Of a stretch of 64,000 nucleotides of DNA, positions 26,201-37,190 are shown one piece after another. The DNA comes from Sipunculus nudus. Taxonomy: Eukaryota; Annelida; Sipuncula; Golfingiida; Sipunculidae. Numbering within the stretch: position 1 is the stretch's first letter; every line of letters starts with the position of its first letter. The position numbers and the translations under genes were made by a program. The notes beneath the pieces were generated by a model that was not told where the DNA came from, did no database searches, and saw only the letters and a list, made by a program, of their open reading frames with translations. The stretch covers positions 28,817,058 to 28,881,057 of the forward strand of contig CM049310.1 in assembly GCA_026874595.1 (NCBI GenBank), given 5' to 3'.

Positions 26201-28755
26201 AACAGTCACAGGAGGTAACAGCTCAAATACAGGGACCTCTAGCTGTGCAAACCCTTTTGAGGTTATATCTGAATCCAAGCTGAACTGTGTTGTGTATAAA
26301 TATGTTTTGTATAAATATTAAAGTAACAGAAATTAATTCAGAACCAAATACTGAAATAAAAACATGCTGAAAAGATAAATAAGATATGCAAGGAAGTTTT
26401 TTTCTCTCCTTAAGACATGACCAAATCTGTCTGTACCCTGAAAAAATGTCAGGATAAGTTAATCATTCTCATTATACAGAGGAAAAAAACAATCTAAACA
26501 TCTCTATGCAAATATAGCCAACTTAACTGCTATCAGTGTTATTATGTTTAATGTTTTTATTATGTTTAATGTTAAATGTTCACTGTAAGAACACTTACCC
26601 TTGAAATATGGTAGGATAGGTAAAGTGTAACACAGACAGAATGTACTGTAAAAGACATAATAAAATACATCAATAATCACAGAAGATTAAGATGGTGCAT
26701 TAGATAAAAACAAATGGCATTCTCTGAGTGATGTTTTATTATCACAATTACATGTATATTACTTGCTTGTAAACAGATTTTTGAGATAACATGTATTTTC
26801 AGTCAGACAAGATGTGTAACAATGTTGAACAGTCCCACAGCTGGTGCTGAAACTCATCCTGCACCCTCCCCCCCCCTTCCAAAATGATTTCATTATCAAG
26901 GGCAATTTAGCAGAAATATGGAAAACTAGATGTGGTCGGACAATGGTCCTCAGAGGGCCCAGCGTTTCTGCTAGTGCTGGACTTGTTTACATATGGGTGA
27001 AAATAAAGTTAAATTTGAGAAAAAATGACAAACAGAAACAGGTTTTTATCTATATGCTTGAGGGAAAAAATCCTACTGGATCAAATGATATTAAAGAAGA
27101 TATGTCTGAAATAATGTGTGCAATAGAAAATCACCGAATGTAGTCTGTTTTTGATTTATCTGATTTTAAGCAAGTCTGTAATTCAATTGGTCTGGAGCCC
27201 TCATAGCAACCAATGATCCCTGTGAAATTGGGAAAGCTGCAGTAGTTGTTGTTGAGTTATCACTTGGAAAGAAAATTAGGGATCAGGCTGTGGTCCCCAT
27301 ATTGGAATTCCAACAGGTGTGTAATTCAATAGGACTGGAGCCCTCATATGTACCAACCATCCCTGTAAATTTTGGAAAGCTGCAGTATGTTGTTGTTGAG
27401 TTATAGCGCGCAGAGGAAATCAGCCATTGAGCTGTGGTGGCCATATTGGAATTCCAACAGGTCTGAATTTCAATCTGGAGCCCTAATAGGTACCAATCTT
27501 CTCTGTGAATTTGGGAAAGCTGCAGTAAGTTGTTGTTGAGTTATCTCGTGCGAAAAAAATGAGCGATCAAGCTGTGGCAGCCATATTGGAATTCTGACTG
27601 GTCTGTTATTCAATTGGTCTGGAGCCCTTATTAGTACCAATTATCCCTGTGAATTTGGGAAAGCCGCAGTATTGTTGTTGAGTTATTGTGCAAAAGAAAA
27701 TCAGCGAACAGGCTGTTGCGGCCAAATTGAAATTCCAACAGGTCTGTAAATCAATAGGTCTGGCACCCTAGTAGGTACCAACCATCCCTGTGAATTTAGG
27801 AAAGCTGCAGTATGTTGTTGTTGAGTTATCTGGCGAGAAAGAAAATCAGGGATTGGACTGTGGCAACCACATTGGAATTCCGACAAGTCTGTAATTCAAT
27901 AAGTCTGGAGCCGTCATAGGTACCATTCATCCCTGTGAATCAGTGAAAGCTGCAGTATGTTGTTGTTTAGTTACTGCATGCCAAAGATAATCAGCGATTG
28001 GGCTGTGACGGCCATATTGGAATTCCGACATGTCTGTAATTCGATAGGTCTGGAGCCCTCATAGGTACCAAACATCCCTGTAAATTTGGGAAAGCTGACT
28101 ATGTTGTTTTAGAGTTATCGCGCGAAAGGATGTGTCCCTGATGGAAGAGACGGACTGACACAGTGATCACTATAGGGCACCGCTTGTCAAGATTCTCCTG
28201 CCACACACACACACACACATTTTGAGACGTTCCTAACTGTTCAGTAACTTAAAAAAAAACTGGTAGCACCTACCGGTACATCTATTATTTTCACCAATGT
28301 CCGTCTGTCCATCCTGTTTATATGTCTGTCTGTGTGTATATCAATGAGTTTGTTGGACATTGATATTTCTTTTAGATATGAGCCTTGAGAGAAAGATGAG
28401 TTGTTTTATATAAAATTAGTATTTATCTAGATTCTAATGCATATTTATAAAATGCTGCTAGTATGTCGGTCTTGTTAAAATTAACAGCCAAAAGTGCTAA
28501 CATTTTGTTAATGTATTTTTAAAGAACTCAAATCTAAACAAAATATTCTATTTGGTTTATCATTCAAAACATATTGCAACTGGCTGAAGTACATGTTCTG
28601 TGAGTGCTTTCCAGTTTTTTTCACTATAATTATCAAGAGCCTAAACATTTGTTTATATTTAAACAATCAATACTGACTTTATTTGTGAAAGCAGCAGCAA
28701 TAAACAGGAGCCAATACACAGTCATCAGACATCGCTTTCCTCCAAGGGCCTCCAT
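12743..28755 (-). CDS. TMEM241: TMEM241-like nucleotide-sugar transporter
   Basis: Fourteen minus-strand exons: 28,678-28,755; 26,599-26,645; 26,061-26,144; 25,390-25,471; 24,513-24,587; 22,701-22,790; 22,048-22,096; 17,975-18,023; 17,333-17,368; 16,637-16,671; 15,834-15,903; 14,252-14,348; 13,286-13,350; 12,743-12,824. All junctions are GT-AG with matching phases, giving 939 nt and 312 aa (human is about 296). Matches to the family include TNKYILSVLHFTYPTIFQGW at exons 1-3, PWIPAMLLFVSSIYTGSVAL in exon 4, GYMWMALHLLTT in exon 7, and DFPFLYFLKFYVG in exon 11. The protein is a multi-pass membrane protein of the drug/metabolite-transporter fold. Human TMEM241 is reported to move UDP-GlcNAc in the Golgi; substrate here is inferred. 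The last two exons are the least conserved. The middle introns are large and repeat-filled. Confidence 0.93.
16090..16252. repeat. (TA)n/(CA) compound microsatellite
   Basis: TA-rich tract interrupted by CATA and ATTTAA segments, partly palindromic (TTAATATATACATTTATATA and its complement). It lies in TMEM241 intron 10. Confidence 0.93.
17214..17280. repeat. (TA)n(CA)n(AAT)n microsatellite
   Basis: TA repeats run into CA repeats and then AAT repeats, about 50 bp past the end of the 36-nt exon at 17,333-17,368 of the minus-strand gene. Confidence 0.92.
18300..19320. repeat. TGACCT-rich repeat with GACGGACGG tail
   Basis: A dispersed repeat in TMEM241 intron 7. Two diverged copies of the unit with CAAAAGTAGGTCAA start it, and phrases such as GTCAAGGTCACCCATCTTTG recur. 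It ends in a GACGGACGGACACCCGACAG tract and then TAGCCC...GGGCTA, a GC-rich hairpin. The plan is shared with other repeats in this window. Confidence 0.75.
19321..20310. repeat. tandem repeat, about 180-bp unit
   Basis: About five copies of a 179-180 bp unit; AAAGTCCGTACATGTG (or a close variant) recurs near 19,503, 19,680, 19,861 and 20,041. The block ends in GGACGGAATGACGGAC and a hairpin, ATGCCCCGGCCAC/GGCGGGGGCAT. It lies in TMEM241 intron 7 beside the related repeat above. Confidence 0.9.
20860..21750. repeat. TGACCT-rich repeat ending in a GC hairpin
   Basis: Repeated phrases such as CCTTTGACCTTCCGACCC and AAGGTCATCCATCTTCGAAC are followed by GACGGACGGACAGACGG-type sequence (21,665-21,705), then ACTATAGGGCACCCGCTT. 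The final hairpin is GGGCACCCGCTTTTC/AAGCGGGGCCC. Probably a non-autonomous dispersed element in TMEM241 intron 7. Confidence 0.72.
22840..23430. repeat. dispersed repeat, copy 1
   Basis: Contains GACCTCATTAAATATGCATG-type phrases, repeated within itself, then a GACAGATGGAAGGATGGACG tail with GGTGGGTATTCCATAATAG. A second copy lies at 24,880-25,225. Both are in TMEM241 introns. Confidence 0.7.
24880..25225. repeat. dispersed repeat, copy 2
   Basis: Matches the copy at 22,840-23,430 over ACCTCATTAAATATGCATGG, ATTTTGCTGGAA and the end GTGACACTAAAA...GGTGGGTATACCATAATA. The shared start and end suggest a family with defined boundaries. Confidence 0.7.
27160..28200. repeat. tandem repeat, about 143-bp unit, 7 copies
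   Basis: TCTGGAGCCCTCATAGG recurs near 27,190, 27,333, 27,474, 27,618, 27,757, 27,902 and 28,047. Each unit includes GAAAGCTGCAGTATGTTGTT and GCCATATTGGAATTCC. The block ends with GACGGACTGACACAGTGATC then ACTATAGGGCACCGCTTGTC, the truncated tail of the same superfamily seen at 21.7 kb. In TMEM241 intron 1. Confidence 0.92.
28201..28220. repeat. (CA)n microsatellite
   Basis: Short CA run directly after the truncated repeat tail. Confidence 0.85.
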
Positions 28756-28790
28756 CTTCACCACACACCACCTGGGGGCGCAAAGATCAC
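28756..28790 (-). other. TMEM241: TMEM241 5' untranslated exon part
   Basis: On the minus strand a good acceptor (TTGTTTGTTTACAG) ends at 28,791, and the next 35 nt lead into the ATG at 28,755. This suggests at least one upstream non-coding exon at higher coordinates, which I could not locate. Confidence 0.5.
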
Positions 28791-29149
28791 CTGTAAACAA
28801 ACAAGGAACAGTTCAAATCATGTTAAGATTGTGGGTATTTATAAAAACTTTAAACAAGAGTTTTGTATGAAAGGGAAACTTAAGATGTTCAGCTAAATGT
28901 CCATGCAACAATATGACTTTAATCAAACGAATTTTAAGTATATGTTCATGTAAACATAGCATTTAAATCCGGTGTAAAGTAATTAGTATTTTTTTTTATA
29001 TCTTTTACAAAATTATTATACTTGCCAGTTAGGAAGTGATATACAATTCAGATGTTAATCTTACAACACATTACATTTGGAACCCATTCATTTTGCAGGA
29101 TCTTTCATTTTCCCCCCACATAAAAACAATTTAAACAAGTGCCAGCAGA

Positions 29150-29835
29150 AACATGAATTACAATTTTTTGGCCAAGTCAGTCAGGGCATCTCCTGATTGG
29201 CACATGTTGTGGCTCCGAGATGCAAATGGTTTCAAGGCAATATTTTGGCAGGTACATATTATACTAAAGGGAAAACAATTTATTTTCACATGTATAAGAA
29301 CAGACACCTACAATAGTATTATAAAGAATGTACTACTTATGTATTATGTACTTAACTGCCTTATTATATACTCATCTACCTTGGAATATGTACAAGAGGC
29401 ACACCTAGTACTCAGGTATCTTGAACTAGTAATGTGAATATCACAAGCAACTCACTGACAACTAGTCAGTTACTTGTCTGTTCTAATACATGTGAAAATA
29501 AATTGTGATATTTATCCCCCGAACCCCCCCCCCCCCCCAATATCATGCCTGGTATATAAGTTAAAGGGTGTCAATCACCCACAAAGCATGTGGAATTAAG
29601 ATGAAAAATGACGTTTTCCCTTTAGTATAATATGTACCTGCCAAACTGAATATTGCCTTGAAACCATTTCCTTACTCCTATAAATGAATATTTAAAATAT
29701 TGAACAGGGCGCGATCACAGCTGTCAACATAAAACACAGCGCATGGGGCTGTGTGCATCCTGGAGCCACAACATGTGCCAAACAAGAGATGCCCTGACTG
29801 ACTTGGCCCACAAATTGTAATACATGTTCCCGCTG
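29150..29835. repeat. large imperfect inverted repeat
   Basis: The arm at 29,155-29,277 and the arm at 29,605-29,825 are inverted copies. Shared blocks include GCCAAGTCAGTCAGGGCATC, GGCACATGTTGTGGCTCC, GGTTTCAAGGCAATATT and GGCAGGTACATATTATACTA. The right arm carries about 95 extra bases (about 29,666-29,760), which hold AACACAGC...GCTGTGTG, a small palindrome. The loop of about 330 bp includes a C15 run (29,524-29,538). It is a foldback or MITE candidate. Frames here are not genes. Confidence 0.85.
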
Positions 29836-30627
29836 ACTGAAACACCGCATCTTGTGGTTCAGAATCGGACCTCTGGTCACATGGCCTTGTTATGTTAAAC
29901 AGACACACTTGGACTATGTTTACCAACACGCAGGGCCATAAGAAGGTGTTAAACAGCGGTATGTGAGGTAATGAAACTGTGTGCTGGGATGAATTTGTTG
30001 GGACACTTTTGTATAAAGCAAAAACTGATAGTGTGAAACAATAGGCATAATATTGCTCCTAATTATATACCTTTAATACTGATGGTTTGCCAAATTAGTG
30101 TTATTCCGACTTATAAATAGGATTCCTCCTTTGTTCTCCAAACCTCCCGAGTCATAAACTGATTAATTTAACTCTAGCTTCCTCATAGTTTGTACCTTCA
30201 TTTGTTTGGACTGCTACAAGAAAGCATGAAGTTTCATGCCTGACGTTTGAATACTGTGTACGCGATTTGTAAATGTAATGAATGGACAGTGGACCAAACC
30301 AAGTGAATGTGCTTGTCATCCACGATCAGGTTTGAACTGTCCTTCATCAAGTGTCAATAAACAGAGTGGTTACAACCAAACAAACATGGACATAACAAAC
30401 CTTGGTCCTCTGGTCAGCCTTTGTCTTAGTTCAGGTTTTGGTCAAGCGACAAGACAGTCAGAAGCTTCCATAATGTGAGTACCGGATAAACTGTCCACGT
30501 TTCTGACTGCCGCTCTGATTCAAGCTGGCCGTGGCATATTTAGTGTCGTCAACGTCCATTAGGTGGCAGGGTCGTCGACGCCACTGCGTCAGGTTCATTA
30601 TAAGCATTCCGTCTGTCTGGTTCCATA

Positions 30628-30775
30628 ATAAATGTAATCAATTACGATAACGATTACTTTTAAAAGTAGTGATTACAATTACAGTTACGATTACATGAAA
30701 ATATCAGTGTAATTGATTAAAGTTACAATTACTTTTACAAGTAATCATGATGACAATCATGATTAAAAGTTTTTT
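30628..30775. repeat. TAATTAC/GATTAC-rich block
   Basis: More than ten ATTAC/GTAAT words in both orientations within 150 bp, for example AATCAATTACGATAACGATT and TAAAGTTACAATTACTTTTA. Such subterminal motif clusters occur at the ends of some hAT-like DNA transposons, which is my best guess. No transposase is visible. Confidence 0.5.
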
Positions 30776-30962
30776 AATAATTAACAAAAACACACAAAAA
30801 ATGTGTGATATTCTTTATTCATACTGTTATATTTACCAAGATGTAATGCACCGGTCTGTTCAGTTCCTTTGATTATTCCATTTTCTAGAGAGAGTTTACT
30901 TTATATAAATGTATTGAACTGGTGAAATCTTATTTCTATGATTATTAGGCACATTCTTGTTT

Positions 30963-31070
30963 GCAATCACCAATGGACATGATGCTGAACAAATGAAGTC
31001 TGAGTTCTCGGATTATATAGACAGATCCGTTTTTTCAGTCACCAATGGACATGATGTTGAACAAATGTAC
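30963..31070. repeat. direct repeat of about 30 bp
   Basis: TCACCAATGGACATGATG followed by CTGAACAAATG or TTGAACAAATG occurs at about 30,967-30,995 and 31,039-31,067, 72 bp apart. It may belong to the same element as the TAATTAC-rich block. Confidence 0.75.
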
Positions 31071-32640
31071 CTGGCCATAGTGTATCATGTTTAGACTGTT
31101 CAGCACTGGATACCTACTTGTTGCCGGTTTCAAATGTTACATAAAATGGCCCAGAGTAGAGCACAAGCATGATTACTTGTGACCCTACTGCATGGGCTGC
31201 ATCTAGCTTAGCCCTGATCTCTTGTGCTCTCTCCCTGACGGGGAGAGGTATCCATGGAATGGATACATACGCCCCATTATAATATGCAGTTACATCTGGC
31301 TTTGTCATCAGTTGGATATAGCTTTACATAACCCGAAATTCCTGAGGTGTTCTCCTCATAGACCTGTCAAAGACCAGTGGCTGGTTTAGAGCACTGCATG
31401 GGCAAACAGTAAACTACCAAAAAAGCCACGCTCTTTTGATATATATATCTCTGTGTACCCCTCCTGGACCCAGAGCTGGACTCTCTCAATATGTAGTTCC
31501 ATGCATACCCTCCTTCCATTTCAGTTAATTAGCGGATCATTACTAAACAGGATTAACCTGACCACTGACCGCATCTTTGTCAAATATAAGGTGTGAAATG
31601 TTGCAAGCCTGTACTGTCCTCCAGCTACTCCAGCAAGTAGCTCTACATACTTGATAAAAATTAGTCGCTTTATCCTTAAGTTTTGCTTTATATTTAAGTA
31701 TATATGTATGTAAATGGAAGACATAGGACCGCTCCTGTTTATTTTCCCAATTAAAATGTTAAGACTGATAATTTCAGGTATGATAGGATGTTATATGCAT
31801 TTAAGTCATGTAAGCCACAGAACATAAATACTTTGTGTGAACAAGATATTGTACAACGCTAGGTAACTGTTTATGGTTATGTATGGACAATTAATCATGA
31901 CTAGGTTTAAAATCTTTGCTCATATACTAATGACGTGTTATGCAAGGGAGGTAACTGGCTCATTATAACTGCAATTTGAGCAATACCAATAACACAAGTG
32001 AGTATAGCTAATAACGTTATAGTGAGCACTGAAGGTACTAATGTCGTTTTTATTCATTGTCTCAATAAAATGCCAATAAGTCGTTTTTAATATATGCAAA
32101 ACCCCACAAAATATAATCATTTTAACCCTTATAAAATTATCCATCTGATGATAAATAATATGTATTTATTTCTCATTAAAGACGTTCGAAATCGTAAACT
32201 TAGGTAAAAATTTAAAAAAAAAACGAGTTGTTCCAAGATCATCGCTGCAGCTAGCAAATTTTCAGTAGGCTCATGTGAAAATACATGAAAATATTCCAAG
32301 GCAGTTTTTTTATTACTGACCTGTCATGTACCTTTCATATTTAAAATGCAATTATAAAATTTTGCTCGAATAAAAGTTAACTTTTCTTGTCTGTAACTTT
32401 TTCCGAAGAACATTCGCGTATGTCAACGTATAACCTGTAGTTACTGAGAAATATTCATTTAAAAACTGATCCATTTCTCTCAGATCCCATTTTGAGAAAA
32501 AGCCGAAAAACCATATTTGGGTGTTCCTGTTAGAATATTGACCTTTGCAAGGGTCTATTGTGAATGACAACCTGTTGTCGTTATTAAGTTTACTATGATC
32601 AATGGAATATGATTTCATACTACATATATTTTTCATATCA
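31071..32640. other. non-coding, weak open frames only
   Basis: Two minus-strand frames stand out slightly: 31,114-31,308 (with WIPLPVRERAQEIRAKLDAA) and 32,352-32,636 (with IWFFGFFSKWDLREMDQF). Neither resembles a family I know and neither has a clear set of splice sites, so I do not call them genes. The rest is AT-rich. Confidence 0.35.
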
Positions 32641-32689
32641 GTAAGTTAAAGGTGATTTTAATGGACAATTTTACATCTGACAGCTAAGC

Positions 32690-32840
32690 GACACGTGTAC
32701 CCACGTGTACCCGGGTCTTAGGCACGGTCAGTGCCGAGGTTACAGGCTATCAGGTGCTAAAAGGATTAACGTCCGCCGCGCTGACAGCAGCGACACGGTC
32801 ATCCTTTCCGCTCCTCAACTCGTCGAAACAAACATATTAG
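32690..32840. promoter_or_regulatory. GC-rich island with paired CACGTG
   Basis: A locally GC- and CpG-rich patch holding two CACGTG sites 12 bp apart in a short tandem repeat (ACACGTGTACCCACGTGTAC). CACGTG is the core site for bHLH-zip factors. A promoter or enhancer role is an inference; no transcription start can be seen. Confidence 0.3.
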
Positions 32841-32849
32841 CGATATTAT

Positions 32850-33070
32850 ACTCTCTCTCTCTCTCCATATATACTTGCTAATAATGCAGTATGAGCTAAT
32901 TACATTCGTTGCTAATTAAACTCATATACTTTTTTCTCTTTTTCTCTCACTCCCCTCTCTCATGGCAACGCATGGAAAACCTACTTACTAAGTTTTATGA
33001 GGAAATGAGTTTATTTACATTTATGTTATGTGACGTGTGTGTGTGTGTAGTACGTGTGTGTGTGTGTCAA
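32850..33070. repeat. (TC)n and (GT)n tracts
   Basis: A TC run at 32,850-32,866, pyrimidine-rich DNA at 32,930-32,960 and GT runs at 33,037-33,067. Frames through the GT part are low complexity. Confidence 0.75.
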
Positions 33071-33849
33071 GTGGCACAGGAACCCTTGGGGTGTCCTCGT
33101 CATGGCTGTCAACAAGTCTTACAGAGAGGTTTTCGCAGAGTGGCACAGTAGGGGTTTCACATACGAGTTTTTGCTGGACGTTCGCTCTGTCGCTCATTCG
33201 TGAATTTTTTTGCGGCGGTCCATGATGATTATAGGTGAACCCGCTTATAAACTGTAGTCATCTAATGTTGTTCGAATCGAAGCTGGTATTAAAGTTTTCA
33301 TTTTTCCAGATTATATAGTTTGAGGCACCGCCGAAATTGTTACAATAACAGACAATATCAGGATATACGTCAGGGGCAAGGCAGGCGAGGATCCAGGATG
33401 TTTTTGCAGGGAGGGTGGTCAATGCTATAGTGTAGATAAACATTGTGTGATTATTCCGAGCAATTTACCAGTCATTGTTTAAAATTGGTCTAAAAATATA
33501 TTGGTGGTTGAGAGCAGGAGGTTTTGATTGTCATGTCTTAAGGGGGATACTGATTATAAATAATCATTTTTTATCATTATTGTTAAATGATTATCACTGT
33601 CCGATCAAGCAAAGTGCCGTTTATTGTAATGGGAAAAAAATTTAATACCGAAGAAACCAGTCTTTACTCACGACTTGTAGCCGTGATACGACTCAGTGGA
33701 GACAGATAGACAGATAAGGCCTATATATATGTCCTGACCCAACTTGGATTTTTTTTAGGAATGGTAGGAAATATATGAAATCAAGCCGCGGGAAATGTGT
33801 GAAACTGATGGTCGCATCACAGGTTCGCTCTGCCAATCAGAGCAAAGGC

Positions 33850-34690
33850 GGTATCAGAAAGATTTAATGTTTGGGATGAAAAGTTTGATTTACTTTGCAT
33901 CCATAATCATTTTAAAGATATGGCCCCTGTGACCTTCACCTTTGACCTCTGGACCCTGAAAATCAATGTTTTTTACTTAAGTGGTGAGTCATTAATAAAT
34001 TGAATCTGTCTAGCCAAAGAAGAGATTTTCATCCATAAACTACTCTGTGAATGGATGGGCCCTGTGACCTTGACCTTTGTCCCTATGACCCCAAATCAAA
34101 AAGAATCTTCCCCTTTTAGCAGGTGAGTAATATCCTGAAGATGGAAGGTTTGTGATGAAAAGTTTAATTGGCTTGAAATGCAAACACATTCCTTTTAAAG
34201 AAATGCGTCCTGTGACCTTTCCCTTTGACCTTTGGACCCTAAAATCGACAGGGTTCTTACTTTAGTGGAAACCAATATGTCAGACTAAACTGGAGTTATC
34301 ATCTGGAAACTAATTTGTGAACAGACGGCCCCTGTGACCTTGACCTTGTTACATTAAATTTATTTATACTCTCATTATACTGGGAAGTCAGATTAATGTG
34401 CAGGATGGAAAGTTTGGGATGAAAAGCTTGACTTAAAATGCAGCCATAAACTTTTTAAATAAGTGAGCCTTGTGACCTTGACTTTTGAGCTCATGACCCT
34501 AAAATCATACAGGTTATTTCTTTAGTGATGGGCCATGTGTAAGTCATGTCTGAAATCCATATGTCATTCGAACCTGGAGTTATCATCTGGAAACAAATTT
34601 GTTTCAATGGACGGATGGACAGACAGATGAACAAACAGACAGACAGGGTGATTACTATAGAGCATCTACTTATGATCAATAAACCCACCA
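33850..34690. repeat. TGACCT-rich tandem repeat with degraded tail
   Basis: About five units of 120-200 bp, each with a GGATGAAAAGTTTGA-like phrase and a TGTGACCTTGACCTTTGACC-like phrase (33,930; 34,068; 34,210; 34,330; 34,470). It ends in GGACGGATGGACAGACAGAT and ACTATAGAGCATC, a worn copy of the hairpin tail seen at 21.7 kb. Confidence 0.85.
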
Positions 34691-36301
34691 GGTTTTGGGA
34701 CACTATATGGAATCATAACTGAGAAACTGACATTATTGTTGTCATTTTATAGTAAAAAAAATAGAAAAATATTCGTAAAAAGAAGAAAAAATACAGGTGG
34801 CGCAACCATACAAGGTGTCTGTAACCAACGTAGCCTAAATCATGGGAGGGGCCTGGGGGGCATGCATCGTTGTTTATCGTTATGTTTATAGTCAAGTACA
34901 GCAACACCACGATGTCCCGAGCGTTTTTCCAATTTATTCAGTTAAAAAGTTCCAAGGAATAACACAGGTTTAATTAACATTTCATGGCACCAACTTTCAA
35001 AACTATCTTCCGCGCAGGGTTTGCGTCCCCATATTGGCAGTTTATCATCATGTATCATCATGTAATTAATTACCGGTCGTTATCCTCGAAGTCCCTTGTA
35101 AAGTATCAATACACACAAAATATAGATGACATGAATAAGAAACCATTACTATTACACTTATTTTCACCAACAGTGAAGGCCTATTTGTATTCCTACTGGT
35201 AGGCCTCCCAATGAACTCCCCCCCCCCAACGCGCGTTTCCCAGTTTGGTGAGCATGCATGTGCATGCATCAGTGCAGTTCAGTAAAGCTATGCCATCCGC
35301 CAAACAGTATATCTATGTGCTCATATATGACATATAGGCAATATATGCGTGAGAATGGGTTAAATTTTATAAACAGCAGTGAGCATATGAGGAAGCATCA
35401 CTGAGTGTGTCTGATCTAGCTTACCACCAGGTGGTCTGAAATCTTGCATTCATTAAAACATAAACGGACGTGACATTACTTTCCCGAAAAAAAATTGCAA
35501 AACCATAAAATACAACAATTTACTGTACATAAATCTCAGTACAAACAACAACAAAAATACAATAAATACATAAAAAATCAGTACTTCCCATCATGCATTG
35601 CTGTTTTCCCACAATGCACTATTGTTAACAGTAATTTACCGTAATTTACAGTTACTGGTATTTATAGTCCTAGCAATTTTTCCCAAATTCCTTCCCAATA
35701 TCTTCCCTACATGTATCTGTTTAAACTCATCTGATTTCGCACACGTTATATTCACACTAATCTGCTTTGGCATGGTCACGAAAAATATAATATTCATAGT
35801 AATGCTTACGCCATGCTGTGTTTTATCAGTTTATACAGTATATCAGAGAAATAAGGCAAAAGTAACGAAATTTACTCCGATGTTTAGCTCTTACGGTGAT
35901 ACCCACATTATGTTGTGAGAGCAATGCAAAATGAATGGCACTAAATCATAGGCTTTGGAGTCTTGGTTGGCAGCTCTTCCTTTTTTTGGGTGGGGGGGGG
36001 GGGGGGTGTTGTAACCTTTCTTTTTGAAATGGAATAAATTCCATCGTTTTACATGGAATATCGATTATATTTCTTCTCAGTATGGATAGATAGATAGATA
36101 ATGTTATTGCTGACTCCCGGTCAAATATTCATATTTACATGTATGAGTCAATATTTATTCACATAGGCCTAATATGCATACACATAAAAAATACACAGAA
36201 ATATAGATACACATGTATATTGTCAGGGAACCTAATATAAACAGCTCACGTATGCGTGATGAACACAGATTTAGTAATGGAGATAAAAAAAAATCAGATT
36301 C
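34691..36301. other. non-coding spacer
   Basis: No supported gene. Holds C10 (35,218-35,227) and G14-15 (about 35,992-36,006) runs, a short GATA repeat (36,088-36,100), and GTAATTTACCGTAATTTACA at about 35,631-35,650. Confidence 0.45.
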
Positions 36302-36967
36302 TGTAACACCAGGCAGCGTGAAATGTCTAGGGCAATGAATAAAGAAGTCGGGGGTTTTTGGTTAACAAATAACTATAATTTATTCATAAAACAACCTTAA
36401 CATTACAGTACACCAAATCAATACAATCACACAGTACAATATCAGTATAACATCAAATTAATATAATCACACAGCCTAATAAACAAAGTGCACAGTACCT
36501 GGATACCATCACCGCCACAGCGACAAGTTCTTTAAATGTATACTCGCGGAGAATAACGGTCCAATGTAAAGCTCTTGTAACAATCCAGAAAGTAAACTTG
36601 AGGCAGGCAGCATTAAATTGTATAGAGTCAGTAATAGTAGAATCCCTGAAATTACTGGATAATCGGACAGGTCCCACAAACTGACATAAACACGTCTGTG
36701 TCCGCTGGAATGTTCTCTCCTCTCTCTCTCGGCTCTAAAAAAAACAGCACCCTATTTTTAACTTCTTGCCCCAAGCCGAGCATTTTCCACTTTCCACTAC
36801 ATATTAGGGTTCACACGTGAGCTCGGCCAGGCGAGAAAGCCCCAAGCTAGCATGACAACAAGAGTTCAACCGGTACGGATCAAACTGAGAATGCAACAGG
36901 CGGCAAGATACGGGCACTACAACACGAGTTACGCCCGTGTCACACAATAAAAAGGGCACCTGTAACA
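36302..36967 (-). mobile_element. possible solo LTR
   Basis: A 666-bp block that starts TGTAACACC and ends CCTGTAACA, giving the TG...CA ends of an LTR. On the minus strand it runs TGTTACAGGTGCCC... to ...CTGGTGTTACA, with an AATAAAT at about 36,376-36,382, some 80 bp from its 3' end, as expected for an LTR. It is GC-richer than the flanks. I see no matching 4-6 bp target duplication and no internal retroviral region next to it, which weakens the call. Confidence 0.38.
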
Positions 36968-36974
36968 ATAAACA

Positions 36975-37139
36975 TATAAATATATATACATACATAATTA
37001 TACATACATACATATATACATGCATATATACATGTACATACTTACATAAATACATACACATACATGCGCATATACATATATATATATACATATAGTATAC
37101 ACATTATACACGCATACTATTTACATAAACATAAAATAT

Positions 37140-37170
<31 letters not shown>

Positions 37171-37190
37171 CATATATATATACAAATTTG
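36975..37190. repeat. (ATAC)n/(TATA) low-complexity tract
   Basis: ACATACATACATATATACAT-type sequence with two denser parts at 36,975-37,085 and 37,138-37,185. Confidence 0.92.

Noticed and set aside
29153-29929. Several 60-95 codon frames on both strands
   Set aside because: They sit in the arms and loop of the large inverted repeat and mirror each other.
30278-30478. 66-codon plus-strand frame followed by a GTGAGT donor
   Set aside because: No domain and no downstream exon in phase; the donor alone is not enough.
31114-31308. 64-codon minus-strand frame with a GTAGGT donor after its end
   Set aside because: Stop just upstream in frame and no recognised domain; insufficient for a gene call.
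32352-32636. 94-codon minus-strand frame starting MKNICSMKSYS
   Set aside because: Reasonable composition but no family resemblance and no partner exons; kept only as a note.
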